A DNA stretch of 33,689 nt. Origin: Ignavibacteriaceae bacterium (GTDB lineage: Bacteria > Bacteroidota > Ignavibacteria > Ignavibacteriales > Ignavibacteriaceae). The stretch is from positions 1 to 33,689 of the forward strand of contig JACZKK010000018.1 of assembly GCA_014860115.1 (NCBI GenBank), in the 5' to 3' direction. Made by a program: the position numbers and the translations under genes. The notes below the pieces were generated by a model. That model did no database searches, had not been told where the DNA came from, and saw nothing but the letters and a program-made list of their open reading frames with translations. Below, piece by piece: positions 26,287-33,689 of the stretch (position 1 is the first letter of the stretch; each line of letters opens with the position of its first letter).

Positions 26287-27888
26287 ATGAAACACTTTTT
26301 TCTTTTTTTAATTCTTTTATTGATTAATGCCTCTTTTGCACAATGGTCAACTGATCCAAACAATAACCTGATAGTTGGTTACGGTTTAAACCCTGACCTT
26401 TGTAGCGACAGTGCAGGAGGATGTTATATAACTTATGAATACGGTACAACCGACTATCCAAGAAAATTAGGATTAGAGAGATTAGATAAATATGGTTTCA
26501 AACCGTGGGGAACATTGAAACAAATACCTGGTGAGCTGCCCGAACAATGGTACGCAGAAATTATTGAAGATGGTGAGGGCGGAGTTATTATTTCTTATTT
26601 AGATGATTTAATAGCAGGTTCAGATTTTATATATAGAATACGGGCACAACGGATAGATAGTGCAGGTAATTTATTATGGGGGCCGACAGGAGTGAGAGTT
26701 ACAACAGCAGAAATAAATCACGGTAATCAGGCATTAGTTAGTGATGGCAACGGAGGATGTATAGTTATTTGGCCACAAGTATTACAAAATTATACTTACG
26801 ATTACATAGTCAACAGAATAAATGATTTAGGAGAGCGCGTATGGAGTGATACGGGAATATTTCTCGAGAATAGTACTGATAGTCAACCTGCAAGTATAGT
26901 AAGAGCAAGCGATGGGAACTATTATATTCAGACTAGCACCATTTACCGGATAAACCAAAACGGGCAGATAATAAACCAGTACTATGGCAATATGCTCGGT
27001 CAACCTGTGCCTGACCCGGAAGGAGGTATAGTCTTAACTGGTGTAACTGGTAGCATAAATAATAGAAGGCTTGTAGCCCAGAGGAAAGATTCACTTGGTA
27101 ACAACCTTTGGCTGGAACCTTATGTTGAGATTGCTGATAGTCTTCATAGTAATACTATGCTTAGTATAATGCAGTATGGAGGATATTACTTCTATGGTTG
27201 GATGGGTAAAAAAAATGGTAATCATGAAATATTACAAGTTCAAGGGCTCAGAAACAATGGAACAATATTATTTAATCAAGGTTCTATTTCATTAAGTAAT
27301 AATCCAGGTGTAACAACATATATTCCTATAGTCCCCTCTGACTCAGGTTCTTGTATATTTATAAGCAGTTACACAAATGGTACGTTTGGTCAGAAGATTG
27401 ATACTCTAGGATTATTAAGGTGGAATTCTGAACAGGTGTTACTCAATTATCCGCAGTTAGGATTAGATCATTCATATGCAACTTCGGACTGTTTTGGTGG
27501 TGCAATAGGCCTTGGTGATTATTTAACTGACTTTGCAATTCCAGTTTTCAAAGTTAGTTCGAAAGGAATTCTTGGAGAGATAATTACTTCAATAGCTCAA
27601 GAATATCAAGAAAATTTTCCAACAGAAACAACTTTATTCCAAAACTACGCTAATCCATTCAACCCAAGTACAGTAATCGAATTCTCATTACCGGAAGATG
27701 TTGATAATGTAAAACTATCGATTTACAATATGTTGGGAGAAAAGGTAGCAGAACTTGTTAACACAGCGTTGATGGCAGGAAAGTACAGCTATCAATGGAA
27801 CGCACAAAACGTTGCTACAGGGATGTATATCTATGAATTGAGAACGAATAAATTTGTTTCGGTGAAGAAAATGATATTAATCAAATAA
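26287..27888 (+). CDS. T9SS-sorted secreted repeat protein of unknown function
   Basis: A 533-residue exported protein: signal peptide (about 1-19, ASFAQ), then about seven units with the pattern DGxGGxxxxW...Q-R-x-D-x-x-G-x-x-L-W-G (for example EDGEGGVIISYLDD, RAQRIDSAGNLLWG, SDGNGGCIVIW, NRINDLGERVWSD, AQRKDSLGNNLW), likely a propeller-like repeat. A T9SS type A tail covers about 450-533 (FNPSTVIEFSLP to VKKMILIK). The tail has NYANPFNPS, with Ala where the usual motif has Pro. No enzymatic motif was found. GAAAGGTGA precedes ATG 26287. Its sorting domain is about 86 percent identical to that of the large protein downstream over the last 71 residues, so one tail may have been copied from the other. 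Confidence 0.82.
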   Translation: MKHFFLFLILLLINASFAQWSTDPNNNLIVGYGLNPDLCSDSAGGCYITYEYGTTDYPRKLGLERLDKYGFKPWGTLKQIPGELPEQWYAEIIEDGEGGVIISYLDDLIAGSDFIYRIRAQRIDSAGNLLWGPTGVRVTTAEINHGNQALVSDGNGGCIVIWPQVLQNYTYDYIVNRINDLGERVWSDTGIFLENSTDSQPASIVRASDGNYYIQTSTIYRINQNGQIINQYYGNMLGQPVPDPEGGIVLTGVTGSINNRRLVAQRKDSLGNNLWLEPYVEIADSLHSNTMLSIMQYGGYYFYGWMGKKNGNHEILQVQGLRNNGTILFNQGSISLSNNPGVTTYIPIVPSDSGSCIFISSYTNGTFGQKIDTLGLLRWNSEQVLLNYPQLGLDHSYATSDCFGGAIGLGDYLTDFAIPVFKVSSKGILGEIITSIAQEYQENFPTETTLFQNYANPFNPSTVIEFSLPEDVDNVKLSIYNMLGEKVAELVNTALMAGKYSYQWNAQNVATGMYIYELRTNKFVSVKKMILIK

Positions 27889-27988
27889 ATCGTAAACAAA
27901 TAATAAGTTATGTGTTCAACTTGCTTAAAGATTAAAGATAAGTATTGTATTTATTTACAAGGCGGATTCATTAAAATGTTGAGCTTAA

Positions 27989-30900
27989 ATGGATATACAT
28001 ATGAAAGACATTAAGCTTATAAAATTTTATTATTCAATAGTTTTAACACTTATTTTTCTGATAATATCTGGACGGACTAACTGTCTCGCCAATAGTTTGC
28101 CTCATTTATCAGAAAGTGAAGCGGAAGTTGATACTATTGAGAACTTTGACGATGGGGAGGTTCAACTTCAATCTTATTCAAACCAGGATATCAATCCTAC
28201 TATGTGGACGCTGGAAAACAATATTACTTACAACAACTCACCTTATTCATTAAAATTATATGGTAATACATGGAAGCTTGAAGTTATTACACCTGTAACA
28301 ATTGACTCCGGCGATGTGTGGCAAATCTCGAATTATATTCAACAAGTAGCTGAGATACAGGGTTTTGGAATAACAGATTCCATTAACACCTTATTGTATT
28401 CTTTTGCCGGAACAGAACAGGTAAATCCTGACGATTGGATTACTGTTTATCAAGGTGCATTTCCAAATAATGTCTGGAATGAATATCAACTTCCCGTTGC
28501 AGATGATTGGATAGCAAGGTTTGGATATCTGCCTCAAGTGAAAGGAATAGTATTTATAAATGACAGAGACTACACATCGCAAGGAGTTTGTTACTTTGAT
28601 GAGATAATCGACATAACTAGTTCTTTGCCAATTTCACCACAGGTTGAAATAAGTTTTTCAATCGGTAAACTCTATAAAAACCGTGAAGGTCTTACAAGTG
28701 TGGATGTTGAATTCACTAGCTTTGTGTATGATCCTGATAGTGAAGTTCACGATTATTTCTGGGACTTTGGTGATGATTCGACAAGCACTGATCCCAATCC
28801 ATCTCATACATTTATTGTTGAAGATGATCACGATTATACAGTTCTATTAGAAGTTATAGATGAAACCGATTTGCATGGAAGAGCTTCCTGTCAGATTACT
28901 GTAGATCCGGGGCCAACAACTTTTCCGATAACAATGAATTTTGTTGGTGATGTGATGCTTGCCAGGAGAATTGAGGAATTGATTGATCTATCTGGTTATG
29001 AAGCTATCTTCGATCCTACTTCTGCAATTCTTGGTGAAGCTGCTGATATAACTGTTGCAAATCTCGAATGTCCACTAACGGATCAGGGTACACCTCATCC
29101 AACAAAATCAGTAGTTTTCAGAGGTTCTCCGGAAAATGTAACCGCATTATCTTATGCAGGCATCGATATGGTTACAATTGCAAATAATCACACCATCGAC
29201 TATGGATTGGTAGGTTTACAACATACTGAATCTCTACTGGATGAAGAACAAATATTATACTTCGGTGCAGGTGCCGATTATTATGAAGCGATGCAGCCTG
29301 CATTTTACCTTAAATCCGGAGTAAACTTAGCATTACTTGGTTCGAGTGATCGAACAGGTCAGTACAATAACTGGCAGCCTTACTTAGATGCTGGATTTAA
29401 CAAACCGGGATTTGCTAACCTTACAGAATCGAATATCGTTCAACAAATTAATTCAGTAAGAGATATTGCTGATTTGATAATTCTTGAAATGCATTCGGGT
29501 GTTGAGTACTCAGTAAATCCGGCAGATCCATTCAGTAGCTTAATGATGAATGAAAATTTGAATGAAGATGAGGAATATTCTGCTGATCTGAGAGCACCGC
29601 TTGAAAGCGATATTGAAATACGTCACTTTGCAATTGACAATGGTGCTGATGCCGTTATATGTCACCATCCGCATATAATTCAAGGTGTGGAAATTTATAA
29701 TGGAAAACTGATTGCACACTCACTTGGAAATTTCGTCTTCGATTTAAATTATCCCGAAACTTTTCCCAGTATGATATTAAATTCAAAAATTGATGAAACC
29801 GGTTTTTATGAATACAGCATTACTCCCGTATATATTGATGATTATATTCCTGTCCGTGCAAAGGGTGAACTTGGTTTATATTTATTGGATGATCTGGCGA
29901 AGAGATCTAAGGATTTAAATACTTACCTAAATATAGATAGAGAAAATATAACTGCAGAAATTGTATTGGACACAACAAAGTTAAATCGATTTCAAATTTC
30001 TTCTTCAGCAGAAATAAACCTTGAAGAAAAAAATGGTGCCTGGATTTCCAGTCCTGTGTTGCTGGAAAAGAATGGCAGTATTTCATCTGTAGACAATGTT
30101 ACTCCACAAGGAAATTGGCAATATCGATTGGGAAGACAGCTAATATGGTTTGGCAATTTTGAAAACGAAGGTTGCACTCTCTGGGAAATAAATAATGCAG
30201 ATGAATTCTATGATACAACGGAATCATTTACAGGTTCAAGATCGTTTTGCCAGGAGCGTCCAGCAGGTTTTAGTTCCATTTATACTTATTTGGAGAAAAG
30301 AATAAAGCTGTATTCTAATAGTTCAGATTATACTTTACATGCAAATCTGAGAACTGATAATGCGGTTAATGCTGGAATCTTAATACAGTTCTTTGAATCA
30401 CGCACTCAATTATACCCGATTGGCACTAATGACTTAGATGCAGAAGTCAGTGGCACCAATAATTGGTCATTTTATCATAATGAATTCAATGTTCCGAGCA
30501 ATACTCAATTTATTAATTTAAGACTTCAAAGTGAATCACCTCAATCCGGAGAAGGAAAATCCTGGTTTGATAATGTTGGCTTGATCGAATGGACTGATTG
30601 GAAGGATTGTAATTCAGTTTCAACTGTTTCATACCCAAATGATTTTTACTGGGTACAGTTTAAAACTACAGAACAAGTTTTAAACGCAAATGTAGATTAC
30701 ACTGAGACAAACTTTTCGGATATTATTTACCCTTCAAATATTACAGTTCTATCTCCAAACGGTGGAGAGATCTGGATGGTTGGTGAGAGTAAAAACATTA
30801 CCTGGACAAGTCAGAATATTAATGATGTAAGTATCGAACTAAGTACTGATAATGGTACAACTTGGTATACTATTGAAAGTTCAATCCAAAGTACCGGAAC

Positions 30901-32143
30901 ATATAACTGGACTGTATCTGGAACGGATTCATCTAACGAATGTCTTATAAGAATAAAAGATATTTTAAATACCAGTATTGATGATGTGAGCGATGGAGTA
31001 TTTACTATTGATATTATGACAATTACAAGTTTCCAAGTATCCGTAACAATACTAAATGGTTGGAATATGGTTTCGATTCCTGGATTACATCCTGTAGATC
31101 AAGATGTAAATACGTGGTGGTCATTCAGAGATTTGGGTGCCAACGTATTCAGATATGACGGAGGATATCAGTCAGTAACGGCAGCAGTACCTGGCACAGG
31201 CTACTGGATGAAACACGCTGGAGCCAGAACCTATAATACAGGCGACGAATGGCCGGCAGGTGGAATAAATGTAGTAGCACACGATCCGATCACAGCAGCA
31301 TCAGGCTGGAACCTGTTTGGCGGATATGAATTAGTAGTAACAGCAGCAAACGTAACCACAAATCCTCCTGGATTACAGAGTGGATCGATCTTCAAATATG
31401 CAGGCGGTTATTCAGTAGCTACCACTCTTGATCCAGGTCTTGGTTACTGGATAAAGCTGAATGCAGCAGGCCAGATAATCATACCTGAGACGATGTCAAA
31501 AGGTGAAGCAACAGAATACTTTGCTGAAGATTGGGGAAGAATAGTACTTACAGATGCAACGGGAATAAATTATACGTTGTATGCAGTAAAGGGTGAAGTC
31601 AATCTAGACGACTATGAATTACCCCCTGCACCACCAACAGGAATGTTTGATATCAGGTTCAGCAGTGGAAGGATAGCTGAGAATATCAACAGTTCAGTGA
31701 AGACGATAGATATGAGTGGCGTAACATATCCATTAACAGTAAGAGTAGAGGGAATGGATATAAGGCTGATGGATGAAAGCGGTAAGGGAGTAAATGTAAA
31801 CCTGAAAGCAGGAGAAGATGTAGTAATCAGTGATGCCTCAATTATGAAGTTGATGGTATCAGGTGAATTAGTTCCTGCAAAGTACGCACTTGAGCAGAAC
31901 TATCCGAACCCATTCAATCCAAGCACAGTGATCGAGTTCTCATTGCCAGAAGATGTGGCAAATGTAAAACTTTCGATCTACAATATGTTGGGAGAGAAAG
32001 TAGGCGAATTGGTTAATACATCACTACAAGCTGGAAAGTATCAATACCAGTGGAACGCAAGTAATGTAGCAACCGGAATGTATATCTACGAATTACGAAC
32101 CGATAATTTCGTTTCTGTTAAGAAGATGTTATTAGTTAAGTAA
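27989..32143 (+). CDS. Secreted multidomain protein: PKD + CapA-type metallophosphatase + Ig-like modules + T9SS tail
   Basis: A 1384-residue mosaic. After an N-terminal signal (either ATG 27989 or 28001 is possible) and a beta domain (about 40-220), there is a PKD domain (about 228-308; FWDFGDDSTSTDPNPSHTF). A CapA/PgsA-type metallophosphatase domain (about 312-600) shows GDVML, VANLECPL, IANNHTIDYG, EMHSGVEY and HHPHIIQG then SLGNFVFD, which in related proteins ligate metals. CapA is usually a membrane-tethered capsule (poly-gamma-glutamate) assembly protein; here it is predicted to be released by T9SS. Next are a CBM-like region (about 690-890), an Ig-like Kre9-type repeat (about 920-1005; LSPNGGEIWMVGESK), a twofold module with GYWMK and GYWIK (about 1022-1165), a further beta region and the type A tail (about 1300-1384). 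Valine codons switch from mostly GTT to mostly GTA near base 31030. Confidence 0.88.
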   Translation: MDIHMKDIKLIKFYYSIVLTLIFLIISGRTNCLANSLPHLSESEAEVDTIENFDDGEVQLQSYSNQDINPTMWTLENNITYNNSPYSLKLYGNTWKLEVITPVTIDSGDVWQISNYIQQVAEIQGFGITDSINTLLYSFAGTEQVNPDDWITVYQGAFPNNVWNEYQLPVADDWIARFGYLPQVKGIVFINDRDYTSQGVCYFDEIIDITSSLPISPQVEISFSIGKLYKNREGLTSVDVEFTSFVYDPDSEVHDYFWDFGDDSTSTDPNPSHTFIVEDDHDYTVLLEVIDETDLHGRASCQITVDPGPTTFPITMNFVGDVMLARRIEELIDLSGYEAIFDPTSAILGEAADITVANLECPLTDQGTPHPTKSVVFRGSPENVTALSYAGIDMVTIANNHTIDYGLVGLQHTESLLDEEQILYFGAGADYYEAMQPAFYLKSGVNLALLGSSDRTGQYNNWQPYLDAGFNKPGFANLTESNIVQQINSVRDIADLIILEMHSGVEYSVNPADPFSSLMMNENLNEDEEYSADLRAPLESDIEIRHFAIDNGADAVICHHPHIIQGVEIYNGKLIAHSLGNFVFDLNYPETFPSMILNSKIDETGFYEYSITPVYIDDYIPVRAKGELGLYLLDDLAKRSKDLNTYLNIDRENITAEIVLDTTKLNRFQISSSAEINLEEKNGAWISSPVLLEKNGSISSVDNVTPQGNWQYRLGRQLIWFGNFENEGCTLWEINNADEFYDTTESFTGSRSFCQERPAGFSSIYTYLEKRIKLYSNSSDYTLHANLRTDNAVNAGILIQFFESRTQLYPIGTNDLDAEVSGTNNWSFYHNEFNVPSNTQFINLRLQSESPQSGEGKSWFDNVGLIEWTDWKDCNSVSTVSYPNDFYWVQFKTTEQVLNANVDYTETNFSDIIYPSNITVLSPNGGEIWMVGESKNITWTSQNINDVSIELSTDNGTTWYTIESSIQSTGTYNWTVSGTDSSNECLIRIKDILNTSIDDVSDGVFTIDIMTITSFQVSVTILNGWNMVSIPGLHPVDQDVNTWWSFRDLGANVFRYDGGYQSVTAAVPGTGYWMKHAGARTYNTGDEWPAGGINVVAHDPITAASGWNLFGGYELVVTAANVTTNPPGLQSGSIFKYAGGYSVATTLDPGLGYWIKLNAAGQIIIPETMSKGEATEYFAEDWGRIVLTDATGINYTLYAVKGEVNLDDYELPPAPPTGMFDIRFSSGRIAENINSSVKTIDMSGVTYPLTVRVEGMDIRLMDESGKGVNVNLKAGEDVVISDASIMKLMVSGELVPAKYALEQNYPNPFNPSTVIEFSLPEDVANVKLSIYNMLGEKVGELVNTSLQAGKYQYQWNASNVATGMYIYELRTDNFVSVKKMLLVK

Positions 32144-32160
32144 ACCGATAGATTATTTCT

Positions 32161-32190
32161 AAGGCGGTCTGAAAGGACCGCCTTTATTAA
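32161..32190 (+). terminator. Strong intrinsic terminator after the CapA mosaic gene
   Basis: AAGGCGGTC (32161-32169) pairs with GACCGCCTT (32176-32184), nine pairs with a TGAAAG loop, followed by a short T/A-rich tail. It lies 17 bases after the stop codon. Confidence 0.88.
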
Positions 32191-32766
32191 ATTAATTGAC
32201 ATGATTACTTCATCGTCAAAATATTTTTTTAAAATTTAAGTTAGTTATAAAATTAATTCTTGAACATATGAATTATGATTTGAAGCGAAATGAATAGCTC
32301 AAATTGAAATTTCACATGCACGTTTGGATATTTAAAAGGAATATTAATTGACATATTTAAACCGCTGATGAATTAACTGACATTAGCCAAATATTTTAAT
32401 ATCATTTGCTGAGAGAAATAGCGGTGCTCAAATGGTGGGCAACAAAAGCAATGATGCCGATTAATTAACTTCAGCAGTTTCAATATGTCAATGAACTGAA
32501 AAACTTCAAGGGTTCATGAAAACAATCAATTAACTGTAGATAAGCTTAAAGAAAATTCAGAAAATCGATTCAAACGCTATTTATTTTGGATAATGAAATT
32601 TTTCAGATGATGCATAAAATTTAATTTTTCAACTATAATTTTATATCAATGATATTAGAAAATTTTTAACTTTATTAACTATTATAAACAATTATTTCTA
32701 TCTGCCAATGGTCGATGAGGGGTTTGCCTGCTTCTTGCCTTCAGTTGGATCAAACCTAACAACAAC
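32191..32766. other. About 580 bp of AT-rich non-coding DNA
   Basis: No open frame with coding character, tRNA or structured RNA was recognised on either strand. It is very AT-rich with no tandem repeats seen. The last ~60 bases (32705-32766) are less AT-rich and lie just after the stop of the minus-strand VCBS gene; no U-tract hairpin was found there. Confidence 0.6.
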
Positions 32767-33689
32767 TTATTCACCGAAATAAACTTCGATTCCGTCGGAG
32801 TCATTTTTGTTCCCGACAACAACATCAAAGGCATCATCCGTATCTAATTTTCCAACTGCAATTGAAGAAGCCCAGCTATTTCCAAATAGTTGATCTGTGG
32901 GTATAAATAATCCATTGCCGTTATTCAACCACCATCGTGTTTCATTCTCCAATATGTTAGCGGCGATCAAATCCAAGTTACCATCAAGATCGGCATCAAA
33001 TAACTTAACATTTATCGTCCCGGGATAGAATTCCGGTCCCGATTCAATAAATGTCCCTGTGTTATGTTCATTAAGCCATATTGTGATCCCATTTTTTATG
33101 CTGGTCACAACAATGTCGTTATCACCATCCCCGTCAATATCTCCACTATCAACGCCATCACAACCTTCTTGTTTTCCAATTCCTTGATCTATTTCAGTGA
33201 AGTTGCCTGAACCATCATTGATCAAAACCTTTCCAGGTTGGTCAATATAACAAAAGAACAAATCGAGAGATTGGTCACCATTAAAATCAATTACAAACAT
33301 CAATGGTGAGGTGCTTCCCCCATACTCAATATCTGATCTGGCAAAAATGCCGTGACCATCATTTACCCATAGCCTATTCGGCAAACGCGAATACGTGATA
33401 AATGCATCAACATCGTTATCACCATCAATATCGCCTAGCACGACAGTTTGAGGATTATCACCCACCTTTCCTAAATTTTGTTGACTATCGGTAAAATTCC
33501 CTGAACCATCATTGAAAAAAACTTTACTCGAGTCTCCATGAAGTATCAAAAAAATATCTGGGAAAGAATCTCCATTCAGATCTTCAATCCCAACATCATG
33601 TGCCTGGGCATTTGATATGCCAAATTTTTGGCGACTCTCAGAAAACATACCCTTGCCATCATTTACCCAGAGTTTACTGGGTCCACTGT
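32767..33689 (-). CDS. FG-GAP/VCBS-repeat beta-propeller protein, N-terminus cut by the window edge
   Basis: The frame is open through the window edge: the codons beyond ATG 33648 still read LWVNDGKG directly before MFSESRQ, continuing the repeat, so that Met is internal. About seven FG-GAP/VCBS units are visible, each with a calcium-loop DxxxDxxxD (EDLNGDSFPD, GDIDGDNDVDA, IDFNGDQSLDL, GDIDGDGDNDI, ADLDGNLDL, KLDTDDAFDV) and a W-x-N-D/N-G-x-G-x-F end. Such repeats fold as extracellular integrin-like propellers. The C-terminus ends directly after the last unit (GIEVYFGE) and has no T9SS sorting domain, in contrast to four other exported proteins here. Function unknown; adhesion or surface display is common for the fold. 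Confidence 0.85.
   Translation of the reverse strand, partial: SGPSKLWVNDGKGMFSESRQKFGISNAQAHDVGIEDLNGDSFPDIFLILHGDSSKVFFNDGSGNFTDSQQNLGKVGDNPQTVVLGDIDGDNDVDAFITYSRLPNRLWVNDGHGIFARSDIEYGGSTSPLMFVIDFNGDQSLDLFFCYIDQPGKVLINDGSGNFTEIDQGIGKQEGCDGVDSGDIDGDGDNDIVVTSIKNGITIWLNEHNTGTFIESGPEFYPGTINVKLFDADLDGNLDLIAANILENETRWWLNNGNGLFIPTDQLFGNSWASSIAVGKLDTDDAFDVVVGNKNDSDGIEVYFGE

Noticed and set aside
32191-32766. Search for tRNA, CRISPR, small RNA or transposon ends in the long gap
   Set aside because: No cloverleaf, regular repeats, inverted ends or transposase-like frame could be seen.

Overview
The window looks like AT-rich chromosomal DNA from a member of the Bacteroidota/Chlorobiota (FCB) assemblage, most plausibly an Ignavibacteria-type lineage. 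The evidence is five C-terminal type IX secretion (T9SS type A) sorting domains of the NYPNPFNPS kind, TonB-dependent uptake with a carboxypeptidase-regulatory-like N-terminus, a one-protein hybrid two-component system (HTCS) with two beta-propellers, and a SusA-like periplasmic GH13 enzyme. No taxon was checked against a database.

Left part, plus strand (1-8208). It opens with the C-terminus of a biotin-dependent acyl-CoA carboxylase beta subunit, then a lipoprotein MltD-type lytic transglycosylase with eight LysM repeats. Next comes a clear TPP riboswitch with an overlapping antiterminator and an intrinsic terminator. It leads into a three-gene unit: TonB-dependent receptor, thiamine pyrophosphokinase (thiN) and a sodium:solute symporter. 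Read together, these look like outer-membrane capture, inner-membrane import and activation of thiamine, shut off by TPP through transcription attenuation.

Middle, plus strand (8314-16550). A 1399-residue HTCS regulator is followed by an orphan T9SS sorting domain that carries a palindromic-repeat-like insertion, an Asp-box (BNR-like) secreted protein, and a secreted class-C beta-lactamase-type serine hydrolase. The last two carry T9SS tails and have a 34-bp gap between them.

Minus-strand block (16604-22005). A convergent hairpin separates the plus-strand genes from a run read right to left: smpB, a four-helix-bundle (S23-type) gene bracketed by an exact 15-bp inverted repeat, tyrS, a pyruvoyl-dependent arginine decarboxylase (TTG start with a strong Shine-Dalgarno) and a TerC-family membrane protein. 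Upstream of smpB lie a small exported protein and a lipoprotein of unknown function, the latter with a poly(A) tract at its start codon.

Right part (22198-33689). A periplasmic GH13 amylase/cyclomaltodextrinase is one base from an SLC45/SUT-like sugar permease, a compact maltodextrin-use pair closed by a terminator. Then come a PEGA-domain lipoprotein, a T9SS-sorted repeat protein and a 1384-residue T9SS-sorted mosaic with a PKD domain and a CapA-type metallophosphatase domain. After a strong terminator lies about 580 bp without a recognisable gene. The window ends in a minus-strand FG-GAP/VCBS-repeat protein cut by the window edge.

No tRNA, rRNA, CRISPR array, transposase or phage gene was recognised. 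The parts most worth a second look are the TPP attenuator and its salvage operon, short repeat-like insertions inside T9SS tails, the inverted-repeat-bounded four-helix-bundle gene, and the modular CapA fusion with abrupt valine-codon change.
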